64,000 nucleotides of DNA, from NCBI GenBank assembly GCA_050331295.1, contig JBHJGZ010000002.1, forward strand, positions 310,001 to 374,000, given 5' to 3'. Below the pieces are notes generated by a model. That model saw only the letters and a list, made by a program, of their open reading frames with translations. It was not told where the DNA came from and searched no databases. Positions 52,228 through 61,462 of this stretch are shown piece by piece (position 1 is the stretch's first letter; the number at the start of each line of letters is the position of its first letter). Made by a program: the position numbers and the translations under genes. This DNA comes from Kuafuiihalomonas sp050331295. Lineage in GTDB: Bacteria > Myxococcota > Kuafuiibacteriia > Kuafuiibacteriales > Kuafuiibacteriaceae.

Positions 52228-53628
52228 TCACTGTTTCTTGAGTCCGAGCTGCTTGATCTTCTTGTGAAGGTTGGTCCGCTCGATACCGAGCATTTCAGCC
52301 GTTCGGGTCACATTCCAGCCGGTCTCTTGAAGCTTGAACGCGATGTATTCTCGATCGACGACCTCCCGGAGGTCCCTGAGGCTCATGCCTGCATATCGAT
52401 GGAAGTCCCAGGTCGAATCGCCTAGGCCCGCTTGCGGCGCCGAGGGATACGCGATGGGCGGCGGAAGGTCTTCGAGCCGGATCGGATTGCCGGCCAGGAT
52501 CACCAGGCGTTCGGCCAGATTCCGGAGCTCCCTCACGTTTCCCGGGAAACTGTAGCGCTGGAGCGCGTCGGCCGCCTCCGGCGTGAGGTGGGCGGGCGGA
52601 GAGACCGCATGCTCGCTGGAAAAATGGGCCAAGTAAGATTCCATCAGCAGCAAGACGTCCTTTCCCCGTTCGCGGAGGGGGGGCGTGTGAATCGGAACCA
52701 CGGACAGGCGGAAATACAGATCCTCGCGGAAGTTTCCCTGGCGAACCTCTTCCTCGAGATCCTTGTTCGTGGCGGCGATGACGCGAACATCCACCATCAT
52801 CGTTTTCTCGCCTCCGACCCGAACGACTTCGCCGCTCTGGAGAACGCGTAGGACCGCGGCCTGTGCTTCGAGGGACATGTCCCCGATTTCGTCCAGGAGA
52901 AGGGTCCCGCCATCCGCCAGTTCGAAGCGTCCCCGCTTGGTGTGGACGGCACCCGAGAAGGCACCCCGTTCGTGACCGAACAGCTCGCTTTCAATGAGTT
53001 CCGACGGGATCGCAGCGCAGTTGACCTTCACGAAGGGCCCATTCGCTCGTTGACTTGCTCCATGGACGGCGCGTGCCACGAGCTCCTTGCCCGTCCCTGA
53101 CTCCCCGGTCACCAGCACCCGTACGCTCGTGCCCGCCACCTTCGCGATCTTCTCTCGGACCTCTTGGATGGCGGGGGAGTGCCCGAGCATCTCGTCCGCC
53201 GCGCCTTCCGCTGCTTCGAGCGCCCGAACCCGCGCCGAAAGAGCCCGACGGTCCAGGGCGTTCCGCATCGTCACCAACACGCGCTCCCGGCTGAGCGGCT
53301 TTTCGAGAAAATCGGTCGCGCCCTGATTGATGGCGCGAACCGCATCCTCGATGGAAGCGTGCCCGCTGATCATCAGCACCGGAATCTCTGCGTGCCGCTC
53401 CCGGACGCGCGACAGCACCGACATCCCGTCTTCTCCCGGAAGTCGAACATCCAAGATCAGGGCGTCCAAGGGCGCACGTTCCAATCGCGGAAGAAAGGAC
53501 TCGGCCGAGTCGAACGACTCGACCGAGTAACCTTCGCCTTCCAGCACCATGGTCAGGGTGCGACGAATGTTGGGCTCATCGTCGACGACAGCGATCCGAC
53601 GTCCGATCAGGTCGCGCGTATCCGCCAT
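52228..53628 (-). CDS. sigma-54-dependent response regulator (NtrC/NtrX-like)
   Basis: The 466-residue regulator has a receiver domain (phosphoacceptor Asp60 in ALILDVRLPGEDG), a sigma-54 AAA+ domain (GESGTGKEL, ESELFGHERGAFSGA, DGGTLLLDEIGD) and a C-terminal Fis-type helix-turn-helix (VTRTAEMLGIERTNLHKKI). The sigma-54-contacting loop reads GAFSGA instead of GAFTGA. The RTNLHKKIKQLG end is typical of NtrX-type proteins. No sensor kinase is in the window, so it is an orphan here. ATG at 53628 begins directly before the receiver fold; the frame continues to 54096 antisense to uvrD. Confidence 0.94.
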   Translation of the reverse strand: MADTRDLIGRRIAVVDDEPNIRRTLTMVLEGEGYSVESFDSAESFLPRLERAPLDALILDVRLPGEDGMSVLSRVRERHAEIPVLMISGHASIEDAVRAINQGATDFLEKPLSRERVLVTMRNALDRRALSARVRALEAAEGAADEMLGHSPAIQEVREKIAKVAGTSVRVLVTGESGTGKELVARAVHGASQRANGPFVKVNCAAIPSELIESELFGHERGAFSGAVHTKRGRFELADGGTLLLDEIGDMSLEAQAAVLRVLQSGEVVRVGGEKTMMVDVRVIAATNKDLEEEVRQGNFREDLYFRLSVVPIHTPPLRERGKDVLLLMESYLAHFSSEHAVSPPAHLTPEAADALQRYSFPGNVRELRNLAERLVILAGNPIRLEDLPPPIAYPSAPQAGLGDSTWDFHRYAGMSLRDLREVVDREYIAFKLQETGWNVTRTAEMLGIERTNLHKKIKQLGLKKQ

Positions 53629-53751
53629 TGCCTTCAGACTAATCCCCCGGCCGTCCGATGTCTCGCAAAACTCCCGCCGGCTCCGCCCATGCAGCGAGGC
53701 TTCAACGTTTGCCAGGACAGAGGGCCGCGACGTTGGTAGGCTGCGCCGCCG

Positions 53752-55878
53752 GTGCTCGACCTCAGTGGATTGAACCACGCGCAGATGGAAGCCGTCGTGA
53801 CCACGGACGGTCCACTGTTGGTGTTGGCGGGCGCCGGCTCCGGTAAGACCCGTGTCATTACCTATCGCCTCGCCCATCTCATTCAAAAGGGTGTGCCCGC
53901 GCGCAACATCCTTTGCGTAACCTTCACCAACAAAGCAGCAAGAGAGATGAGAGAGCGGGCCCGAACGTTGATCGGGCGTTCGCTGAGGGGGACGACGCTG
54001 TCGACGTTTCACGCTCTCGGCGTCCGGATCCTTCGCACCTTCGGCTCCCGCATCGGCCTTCAGTCTACTTTTGGAATCACTGATGCTTCGGATCAACTGG
54101 GGTCGGTCCGTCGCATCTTGAGATCGCTTCGGATCGACGATCGTCGTTTCGATGCGAAGCGTATCTTGTCGGCGATCACGTGGGCCAAGAACGCGGGTTT
54201 CAATCCTCAGGCCTTTGAAGATTGCACTCCACCGGACGGCTTGTTGCCAGACGACGAGCTCTACCTCGTGGCTTCATGCGAAGTGTATCGGAGGTACGAG
54301 GACAGCCTTCGAGCCCAGAACCTGGTGGATTTCGACGACCTTCTTCTTCAAACCAAACGTCTTCTTGAGGAACAACCCACGGTTCGGAGTGAGCTCGCAG
54401 ATAGGTTTCGCTATGTCATGGTTGATGAATATCAAGACACGAACGGCGCACAGCTCGATGTCTTGAAGACCATCGTCGCGCCCAGGAACAACCTTTGCGT
54501 GGTGGGAGACGACGACCAATCGATCTACGGTTGGCGGGGAGCAGACGTTCGCAACATTCTCATGTTCGAAGAGCACTTCGCGGGCGCTCGGAGGGTCACG
54601 TTGGACCTCAATTACCGGTCCACTCGAGCGATCCTGGAAGCTGCCAATGGCCTCATTGCGCCGAACACGAACCGATGGCCAAAACGGCTCCGATCCGCCC
54701 TTGGCGACGGCGAGAACGTCGACGTGGTCGCATACGAACGAGATGAGGATGAAGCCGAAGGAGTCGCCAATCGCGTGATCGCACTTCAGGCGGGGGGCAC
54801 TCGGCTGTCCGACATCGCGGTCCTCTATCGCTCGAACATACAGAGTCGACCGTTGGAGATGGCGTTTCGCCACGCTCATCTTCCCTATCGCGTGGTGGGG
54901 GGGATGGACCTCTTCGAACGAAAGGAGCTGAAGGATGCCATTGCGTACCTCCGTTTCTTGGCGAACCCCCAAGACGAACAGTCCCTCCGTCGTATCCTGA
55001 ATGTCCCGCCGAGGGGGATCGGCAGCACGACCGTCAAGCGAGTTGATGATTGGGCTCGGGAACGGCACCTCCATTTTTCCGAGGGGCTTCATCGCGCCCA
55101 CGAGGTACAGGGATTGAGCACGAAGAGCGCGGACGCCATCGTCGACTTCCTCGACCTGATTCGAGATCTGCGAGCGCGCTTGGGACGGGTGAAAGCTTCG
55201 ACCGTCGTCAAGCGGATGTTCGAACTCGTTCGTTTCGAATCCTTCATTCACGAAGGAACGGACGACGGCACCGTAGCCGCCAGACGCATCGACAACGTGA
55301 GGGACCTGGTCCGACAGCTCGAGCGATACGAACGGCGGAAACGGAGCGGACGATCGGATGACGGAGAAGGCAGCGAAGATGAAGCGGATGTCTCCGTCGA
55401 ACCGGAACCGCTCGACCAGGAAGGAGAGGTCTTGGGTCAGTTCCTCGCCGACCTCGCCCTGCTCGGAATGGAAGACGCGCCGAACCAGACGGAGCCACGG
55501 GATGTCGTGACCTTGTCCACGATTCATGCAGCCAAAGGGCTGGAATGGCCCGATGTCTTCCTGGTTGGGGTCGAGGAGGGGCTGCTTCCCCATCGACGGG
55601 TCGCCGAGGAGGGCGGCTCGGTCGACGAGGAACGACGCCTGATGTACGTCGCGGTGACGCGGGCCCGACGCCGCGTCGCAATCTCCTATGCCAAGACCCG
55701 AACGCGCTTTGGTCAGGACATTCCGCGACAGCCGTCCCGCTTTCTCGACGACCTCCCGGAAGACCAGGTCGACCGCCGAGACTTGAGACCCATGGAGCGA
55801 ACGCAAGAAGAGAAGGAAGCGATAGCTGAACACTGGCGGGCCAAGATCAGAGCTCAGTTGGGATTGGAGAAGTCATGA
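53752..55878 (+). CDS. uvrD: UvrD/PcrA-type DNA helicase
   Basis: The 708-residue superfamily 1A helicase has LAGAGSGKTRVIT (motif I), FTNKAAREMRER (Ia), DEYQDTN (II), DDDQSIYGWRGA (III), LNYRST (IV), TIHAAKGLEW (V) and MYVAVTRARRR (VI). It unwinds DNA 3'-5' in excision and mismatch repair and displaces RecA. An acidic insertion (about residues 535-560) lies before motif V. It lacks the long Tudor-like C-terminus of PcrA/UvrD, ending about 45 residues after the RTRFGQDIPRQPSRF segment. GTG at 53752 is the start; the stop overlaps the next gene (ATGA). Confidence 0.94.
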   Translation: MLDLSGLNHAQMEAVVTTDGPLLVLAGAGSGKTRVITYRLAHLIQKGVPARNILCVTFTNKAAREMRERARTLIGRSLRGTTLSTFHALGVRILRTFGSRIGLQSTFGITDASDQLGSVRRILRSLRIDDRRFDAKRILSAITWAKNAGFNPQAFEDCTPPDGLLPDDELYLVASCEVYRRYEDSLRAQNLVDFDDLLLQTKRLLEEQPTVRSELADRFRYVMVDEYQDTNGAQLDVLKTIVAPRNNLCVVGDDDQSIYGWRGADVRNILMFEEHFAGARRVTLDLNYRSTRAILEAANGLIAPNTNRWPKRLRSALGDGENVDVVAYERDEDEAEGVANRVIALQAGGTRLSDIAVLYRSNIQSRPLEMAFRHAHLPYRVVGGMDLFERKELKDAIAYLRFLANPQDEQSLRRILNVPPRGIGSTTVKRVDDWARERHLHFSEGLHRAHEVQGLSTKSADAIVDFLDLIRDLRARLGRVKASTVVKRMFELVRFESFIHEGTDDGTVAARRIDNVRDLVRQLERYERRKRSGRSDDGEGSEDEADVSVEPEPLDQEGEVLGQFLADLALLGMEDAPNQTEPRDVVTLSTIHAAKGLEWPDVFLVGVEEGLLPHRRVAEEGGSVDEERRLMYVAVTRARRRVAISYAKTRTRFGQDIPRQPSRFLDDLPEDQVDRRDLRPMERTQEEKEAIAEHWRAKIRAQLGLEKS

Positions 55879-56759
55879 TTCATGTCGTTTCGATGATGCT
55901 CGTGGGCTCGACGGTCGTGGTGGACCTTCAGCAGGCTGTCCTGCTGAACGAGTCGGGCCAGCGCGCACGGGTTGCCTTGCGAGCCGAAAGGGAGAGGATG
56001 CAAGCCGAGGTCGACCGCCGAAAAGACGAGGTGCTCGTGGGCAAAGAGCGATGGTCCGAGGAGAGGTTCGAACAGGAGCGACAGGCTTTCAATGACTTCA
56101 TCAAGGAACGCGAGTCGGCGCTTCGAGCTCGCGAGGAGATGCTGCTGGCTCCCATCTTGAACCGGTTGAATCAGCGCGTCGCCGCGCTCCGGGCGGCCGG
56201 ACATCGGGTTCTCACGGGAGACCGAACACTCATGGTCAACGTGCCCTCGGCTTGCGATCTCACTGAACGCGTCGCTCGAAACGAAAGCCCCGGCGTATCC
56301 GTCCCCGAGGCGTGCGCCCGTCGCGTCGTGGTGACGTTTGACGTAGGGAGGGCTCTCGCAGGCACGCCAGAAGCGGAAAGGGCAACCCAGGCCTTGGACG
56401 AGCTTCGCGATGAACGGCAGACAGTTTTGGCGGAGCTTCGTTCGAAGGTTCAAGAGGCCGAGCATCCGGAGGAGAAGAAGCGACTCCGGGCCACGGCGCA
56501 GGAGCGATTCACGACGTTTCAGCGGGAACTCGAAGAAGTCGAAACCGCGACCGAAGAACGGCTGCGACGAGACGCTTTGACCAGGCTGGCGAGCGCGGCG
56601 GCGCGAAGCGGAACGACATCACGCGCCGTGTTCGTGGTCGAGGCGACGGAACCGGATTGTGATGGAACGGAGGCGATCGCTGCGGTCCTTCGAGGGAAGC
56701 CCCTGGATGCTCCGCTTGGGGAGGCATGTCCGGCTTTGAGAGAGGCTGGCGGGCCGTAG
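55875..56759 (+). CDS. OmpH/Skp-like periplasmic protein, duplicated
   Basis: A 294-residue protein rich in Arg, Glu and Ala with long coiled coils. The first half (VVDLQQAVLLNESGQRARVAL ... VLTGDRTLMVNVPSACDLTERV) has the Skp plan: a short strand, a helical hairpin, then a strand and helix. The second half (VVTFDVGRALAGTPEAERATQ ... RAVFVVEAT) repeats the same plan. Skp holds unfolded outer-membrane proteins in the periplasm as a trimer. The N-terminal hydrophobic run is short (MIHVVSMMLVGSTVVV), so export is likely but not certain. The ATG overlaps the uvrD stop. Skp is normally about 160 residues with one module. Confidence 0.7.
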   Translation: MIHVVSMMLVGSTVVVDLQQAVLLNESGQRARVALRAERERMQAEVDRRKDEVLVGKERWSEERFEQERQAFNDFIKERESALRAREEMLLAPILNRLNQRVAALRAAGHRVLTGDRTLMVNVPSACDLTERVARNESPGVSVPEACARRVVVTFDVGRALAGTPEAERATQALDELRDERQTVLAELRSKVQEAEHPEEKKRLRATAQERFTTFQRELEEVETATEERLRRDALTRLASAAARSGTTSRAVFVVEATEPDCDGTEAIAAVLRGKPLDAPLGEACPALREAGGP

Positions 56760-56793
56760 CCTTCTGCCGTCAACCGCGCCACACTCACCATCC

Positions 56794-57714
56794 ATGAGCC
56801 GGATCCTCGCGGCGTTGCTTGCCGCCAGCCTGGGATTTGCGATCTCTGGCTTGGTATTTCGACCCGACCGGCCTGAACGCACCCCCGCCGACGCCCTTGC
56901 CGATGCCTGGAAGCAGGTGTCCGCGTCCCCGCAATCGGCGGAAGCGTGGGTACGCTTGGGGGAACTGCAGGCGAGCCTCGACCAATCCAAGGCGGCGGAG
57001 CGTTCCTACCGGACCGCCATCGCGCTGGGGGACCCCACCGGAATGGCTCAAGGACGCCTCGGATTTCTATTGTACGGTCAGCATCGAGACCGAGAAGCCC
57101 TCGAGCTGCTGGTCTCGGCCCGCGAGGCCGGCTCTCAACTGCCGATTCAAGACTTCACCATTCGAGAACTCGAACGCCGCTTGGTGGAACTGACTCCCGC
57201 CGAGCCCATCCGGCAGCCGGCGTCGTCGGAACCATCCACGCCGCCGGCCGCTCCGGAGCGGCCGCCGCTTCAACTCTCGTCGCCCATTCCGGTTTCCAGC
57301 CCGGCCCCTCCGCTCTCAGAGCCGAATTCTTGCCGTGTCCCCCTGCGACAGGTGGCGAAAGGTTCGACGTATCTCATCGACGTGGTGATGGACGGAGTCG
57401 AGTCGGAGCTCATTGTCGATACCGGAGCCAGTCTCACGGTGATCACCCGTGCTCTCGCAGACGATATCGGTCTTCGGCTCGATTTCAAGATGACATTGTC
57501 GGCGGTCACCGCGAACGGCCCCGTCGAGTTTCCGACCGCCGTTTTGGACGAGGTCGTTCTCAGCGATCAGGTCGTCAACGAGCTTCGGGTCGCGGTTTGC
57601 GAGGGCTGCGTCGAAGCCGTGGCGGATGGCCTTTTTGGGCTCGACCTCCAGTCCGCCTACGGCATGCGCTTGGATCTGGGCGCCGGTCAGGCGGAGTTGG
57701 CCGACTGTCGATGA
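56794..57714 (+). CDS. membrane-anchored TPR and retropepsin-like aspartic protease
   Basis: The 306-residue protein has an N-terminal membrane segment (about 5-22), two TPR-like helical pairs (about 33-130; SAEAWVRLGELQASLDQSKAAERSY), a Pro/Ser-rich linker (about 137-178) and a C-terminal retropepsin-like domain with the active Asp209 in IVDTGAS and the later strand DGLFGLDL. Single-domain aspartic proteases act as homodimers. The target is unknown; location is the periplasm. It follows the OmpH-like gene by 34 bases and is probably co-expressed with it. Confidence 0.85.
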   Translation: MSRILAALLAASLGFAISGLVFRPDRPERTPADALADAWKQVSASPQSAEAWVRLGELQASLDQSKAAERSYRTAIALGDPTGMAQGRLGFLLYGQHRDREALELLVSAREAGSQLPIQDFTIRELERRLVELTPAEPIRQPASSEPSTPPAAPERPPLQLSSPIPVSSPAPPLSEPNSCRVPLRQVAKGSTYLIDVVMDGVESELIVDTGASLTVITRALADDIGLRLDFKMTLSAVTANGPVEFPTAVLDEVVLSDQVVNELRVAVCEGCVEAVADGLFGLDLQSAYGMRLDLGAGQAELADCR

Positions 57715-57729
57715 AGGGGTCCATTACAC

Positions 57730-58104
57730 CTATCTGTAAAAGGCGTAGATGCCGGCTGCGATGGCACCGACCACCACCATCAGATAGAGAAACGCGAACC
57801 ACGCGGCACGGCCGAAATTGGGCGCCTGAAACGTGGGACCCGTTTCGGCCATGATGCGCTCCCGCATGGACGACTCGTCGTCTTCGGCTCCCGTTTGCGG
57901 CGCCGACGGCACGTAGTGGGGATTCGAGACCAAGTGTTGTCGGGCGCATCGGCCCTCCGGCACCTTGGGGGATAACATGACCACCAGCCCGCACTCCGGG
58001 CACATCACCCAAGGGATGTGGTGAGGGTTCGAGGCCAGCTTGTCGGCGTGAATGCGACGAAGTTCGTCGGCGCGGGCAGCGTGGTCTGTGTCTTCGGAGG
58101 TCAT
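57730..58104 (-). CDS. small zinc-ribbon-like, C-terminally anchored membrane protein
   Basis: The 124-residue protein has a CxxC (MCPECGLVV, residues 34-37 region), a later Cys and His (GRCARQHL) and a C-terminal membrane helix (about 101-121). The cysteines may bind one zinc, with the Cys and His completing the site. SNPHHIPW and SNPHYVP form a short internal repeat. No function can be given. It lies 28 bases downstream of the S46 peptidase stop on the opposite side of a convergent pair with the retropepsin gene. Confidence 0.65.
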   Translation of the reverse strand: MTSEDTDHAARADELRRIHADKLASNPHHIPWVMCPECGLVVMLSPKVPEGRCARQHLVSNPHYVPSAPQTGAEDDESSMRERIMAETGPTFQAPNFGRAAWFAFLYLMVVVGAIAAGIYAFYR

Positions 58105-58132
58105 CTTGAAACTGGCCTGGACTCCGCGTCCT

Positions 58133-60280
58133 TCATTTCACGGGCCGAACTCCCACGCCCATCTCTTTGACGAGATTGTGGGCCCCCGCCACCTCTTCCA
58201 GGCTCCACAACAGGTAGCGGACGTCCACGACAATGTTCCGCGACCATGCCGGGTTGTAGGCAAAATCGCCGGCGATGTTCTCCCAGACACGGTCGAAGTT
58301 CAGGCCCACCAGTTGTCCTCTCCCGTCGATGACCGGGCTTCCGCTGTTTCCTCCCGTGGTGTCCGCGGTGGTGAGAAAACACACCGGTACATCACTTAGA
58401 TTGCGGTCCACGAAACGCGAGTTCAGTCGTCGCTGGGCCGCAGTTCGGACGTTCTCGGGCAGATCAAAGGGCTCGGTCCCGGTGTGCTTCTGGAGTTGTC
58501 CGGACAGTGTGGTGTGGGCCATCGCCTGCAATCCGTCCTCGACGATGTAGCCGCGCACTTGCGCAACACTGATCCGCAAGGACTCATTGGCATCCGGATA
58601 GAGGGGGCCGCTTCGGGACTGCCGGAGCAGGGCGAGGTAGGCGGGCCCGATCCGCATCCATCCCCCGGCGATGGCTCTCTGCCCGGCCTGCTCCTCTTCG
58701 AATCTCTGGGCCAGGTAGAAGCCGAGGCGCAGCAGAGGGTCGCTCGCTTTGCGCAACTGAGCGACGGAGCGGGCTTCGAAGAATCGGCGGACGAAACCTT
58801 CTCGGGCCAGTCGAGACTTCGAAAGCAGCGACTGGGCGATGCGATTGCGTTCACGTGGACCCCTCATTCGCGCCTTCGCGAGGCGGGGTGGCAGGAGTCG
58901 AGCCGCCTTGAGGCGACCCAGGACGTCCGCAAGCCAGGGCCGTTCCGCACGAATGTCGAAGTTCTGCAGGCGTCGCTCCTGCGTCCTCCAAAGGGCGTCG
59001 AGGTTGCGCTCCGCGAACATGGGATCCCGGGCTCCTGGCTCCAGCTCTCGAGAAAGGGCGAGCCGACCTAGGTCGACAGCGACCGCCAGGAGATTCGGAC
59101 CGTATTCCAGGTTGTCCAGCAGGAAGGCCTTTGGGAATCGTTCGGAAGCCCGGTCCGTGAGCACTCCGGCTTCTTCGATGACCCCTCGAGCCTCGAGACC
59201 CAGGTCGGTTTCGAGGGCCCGCTTGCGGTCCACGAGATTCATGCGATCGAAGCCCGCCATCATCCCCCGAGCATTCTTGAGCCGGTTCGCCAGTCCCTTT
59301 TTCGACGCGGCGACTTTGATGGCGACCGCTTCACCTTTCCGACTCGCCGTCTCCAAGATCTCCACCCAATCGGAGTAAAGTTCGACGACCGCCGGATAAA
59401 ACTCGTTCCGATAACGTTCCACTTCATCCGCGGGCAGATATCGGTTGGTCTGTCTCGGGTATCCCGTCACCGCGACGAAGTCGCCGGCACGCACCCCGGT
59501 TTCGGACACCGCGAAATGCACCGGCGGGGTGTACGGGACATTGTCGGGTGCGTACTCGGCTGGCTTGCCATCTGGGCCCACGTAGGCCCGCAGCAGAGCG
59601 AAGTCGCCTGTATGGCGAGGCCAAGCCCAGTTGTCCACTTCGCCTCCGAACTCACCCACCGCGGCAGAAGGCGCGTAAACCAGGCGTACATCGAGGATAT
59701 GAAGGGTGCGGATCAACCGGTAGGCCTGGCCGAAGTAGAATGCGTAGACCTCGCACCGGTGCCCGGGATGCTCCGCTTCGCAGGTGCTGGAGAGTTCGTT
59801 CTTCATGCGCTCCGCCGCTTCGAATCGGGCCCCGTCCGACTCCGCAGCATCCACTGCGCCTTTGAGCGGCATCGTCACGTCCGTCACCTCGACGATGACG
59901 TCGATTTCGCCCCGGCCCCGGGCCGGTTCCTCATCAGACCGCTTTCGGGCCAAGAAACCGTCCTTGAGAAGGTCCCGGTCAGGCCGAGAAAGGGCCTGGA
60001 TGGCCGGATAGGCGCAATGATGATTGGTGACCACCAGGCCATCGTCGGAGACGAATCCGGCTGAGCATCCAGAGTAGTTGACCGCGGCTTGCAGCAATCC
60101 GCCGGAGCCGTTCCAGAGCTGGTCAACCGGGACTTCGAGACCCATTCGCTTCAGGCGTTCGGCCCCCAAGGCATCGAGCTGGTCTGGTGTCCACTGGCCT
60201 TCGTCGGCGTACGGCTTTCGGGTTGGCCCGGCGGCGACCAGGATGGCCGCGGCAGCCATCCCCAACGGAATTCGGCGCAC
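58133..60280 (-). CDS. S46-family dipeptidyl-peptidase, DPP11-like
   Basis: The 715-residue secreted peptidase has a signal peptide (about 1-25), the catalytic His in VTNHHCAY (residues 84-91), the conserved EVDNWAWPRHTGDF block with the Asp, and catalytic Ser646 in GGNSGSPV. The residue 18 positions after this Ser is Arg664 (LNFDRVW). In Porphyromonas DPP11 an Arg at this place selects Asp/Glu at P1, whereas DPP7 has Gly. So this enzyme probably removes dipeptides after acidic residues. These enzymes act in the periplasm on oligopeptides. ATG at 60280 is divergent from the cysteine synthase gene. Confidence 0.93.
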   Translation of the reverse strand: MRRIPLGMAAAAILVAAGPTRKPYADEGQWTPDQLDALGAERLKRMGLEVPVDQLWNGSGGLLQAAVNYSGCSAGFVSDDGLVVTNHHCAYPAIQALSRPDRDLLKDGFLARKRSDEEPARGRGEIDVIVEVTDVTMPLKGAVDAAESDGARFEAAERMKNELSSTCEAEHPGHRCEVYAFYFGQAYRLIRTLHILDVRLVYAPSAAVGEFGGEVDNWAWPRHTGDFALLRAYVGPDGKPAEYAPDNVPYTPPVHFAVSETGVRAGDFVAVTGYPRQTNRYLPADEVERYRNEFYPAVVELYSDWVEILETASRKGEAVAIKVAASKKGLANRLKNARGMMAGFDRMNLVDRKRALETDLGLEARGVIEEAGVLTDRASERFPKAFLLDNLEYGPNLLAVAVDLGRLALSRELEPGARDPMFAERNLDALWRTQERRLQNFDIRAERPWLADVLGRLKAARLLPPRLAKARMRGPRERNRIAQSLLSKSRLAREGFVRRFFEARSVAQLRKASDPLLRLGFYLAQRFEEEQAGQRAIAGGWMRIGPAYLALLRQSRSGPLYPDANESLRISVAQVRGYIVEDGLQAMAHTTLSGQLQKHTGTEPFDLPENVRTAAQRRLNSRFVDRNLSDVPVCFLTTADTTGGNSGSPVIDGRGQLVGLNFDRVWENIAGDFAYNPAWSRNIVVDVRYLLWSLEEVAGAHNLVKEMGVGVRPVK

Positions 60281-60433
60281 GGCAGGGACGTAGCCAGGAA
60301 GGAGCTTCCGAACAACCCGTACGGACGAAAAGTCGTGGATGTCGGGTCAGCCGCGTCGCCCGGCGTCGGCGTCGAGGTTCGAAGTTCTTCGAAAAACGCT
60401 TTCGTCTCGACGCCGAAGCACCCAGCATGGGGC

Positions 60434-61462
60434 GTGGACATCAGAGCGACCGTCGTCGACGCCATCGGGAACACGCCCCTGATCCGGTTGAAGCGAGCCT
60501 CGGAAATGACGGGCTGCACCATCCTTGGCAAGGCCGAGTTCATGAATCCTGGCCAATCGGTCAAGGACCGAGCCGCGAAATTCATCATCATGGATGCCGT
60601 GCGGAAGGGTCGACTTCGACCCGGGGGCCTGGTGGTGGAAGGCACGGCCGGGAATACGGGCATCGGCCTTGCGATGGTGGGCTGCGCGCTCGGCTACCGG
60701 ACCCTCATCGTCATTCCCGAAACCCAAAGTCAGGAAAAGAAGGATGCCATTCGTCAGGCTGGGGCCGACTTGATCCAGGTTCCGGCGGTGCCCTATCGAG
60801 ACCCCAACAACTACGTCAAATACTCCGGTCGTCTTGCCGAAAAGCTCGACCGAGAGGAGGCGAACGGGGCGATCTGGGCCAATCAGTTCGACAACGTCGC
60901 CAATCGTCAGGCGCACCTGGAGACGACGGGTCCCGAGATCTGGACCCAGACCGACGGGAAGGTGGATGGATTCATCTGTGCGATCGGCTCCGGAGGCACG
61001 TTGGGCGGCGTTTCCATGTACCTGAAGTCCAAGAGGAAGGACGTCGTCGTCGGAATCGCTGACCCCCTGGGTGCCGCCTTGTACAACTACTATGCTCACG
61101 GTGAGCTCAGGGCGGAAGGCAGCTCCATTTCCGAGGGCATCGGTCAAGGCCGGGTCACCGCCAATCTCGTGGACGTAGTCGTCGACGAACCCTTTCAGAT
61201 CACCGATCAGGAAGGCCTGGACGAGGTGTTCGCGTGCATCGAGTCAGAGGGGATGTGCCTGGGGCTCTCGGCGGGGATCAACATCGCCGGCGCCATCAAG
61301 CTGGCCAAGAAGATGGGTCCCGGTCACGTCATCGTCACGATCCTCTGCGACTATGGCTCTCGGTACAAGAGCAAGCTTTTCAACGCCGAATTTCTGAAGT
61401 CGAAGGGTCTGACGTATCCCGAATGGCTCGAACGTCCGAGCCTCGACATGATCCCCGCCTAA
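60434..61462 (+). CDS. cysK: cysteine synthase (PLP-dependent O-acetylserine sulfhydrylase)
   Basis: The 342-residue fold-type II PLP enzyme has IGNTPLIRL, the PLP lysine Lys44 (NPGQSVKDRAA), the phosphate-binding loops GTAGNTGIGLA and GSGGTLGG, and a C-terminal CDYGSRYKSKLFN. It is about 30 residues longer than E. coli CysK at the C-terminus (EFLKSKGLTYPEWL), a form known in alphaproteobacteria and others. It joins sulfide and O-acetylserine to cysteine. GTG at 60434 starts the conserved part; there is no other good start codon near it. It overlaps the end of the convergent hydroxylase gene by four bases. Confidence 0.9.
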   Translation: MDIRATVVDAIGNTPLIRLKRASEMTGCTILGKAEFMNPGQSVKDRAAKFIIMDAVRKGRLRPGGLVVEGTAGNTGIGLAMVGCALGYRTLIVIPETQSQEKKDAIRQAGADLIQVPAVPYRDPNNYVKYSGRLAEKLDREEANGAIWANQFDNVANRQAHLETTGPEIWTQTDGKVDGFICAIGSGGTLGGVSMYLKSKRKDVVVGIADPLGAALYNYYAHGELRAEGSSISEGIGQGRVTANLVDVVVDEPFQITDQEGLDEVFACIESEGMCLGLSAGINIAGAIKLAKKMGPGHVIVTILCDYGSRYKSKLFNAEFLKSKGLTYPEWLERPSLDMIPA

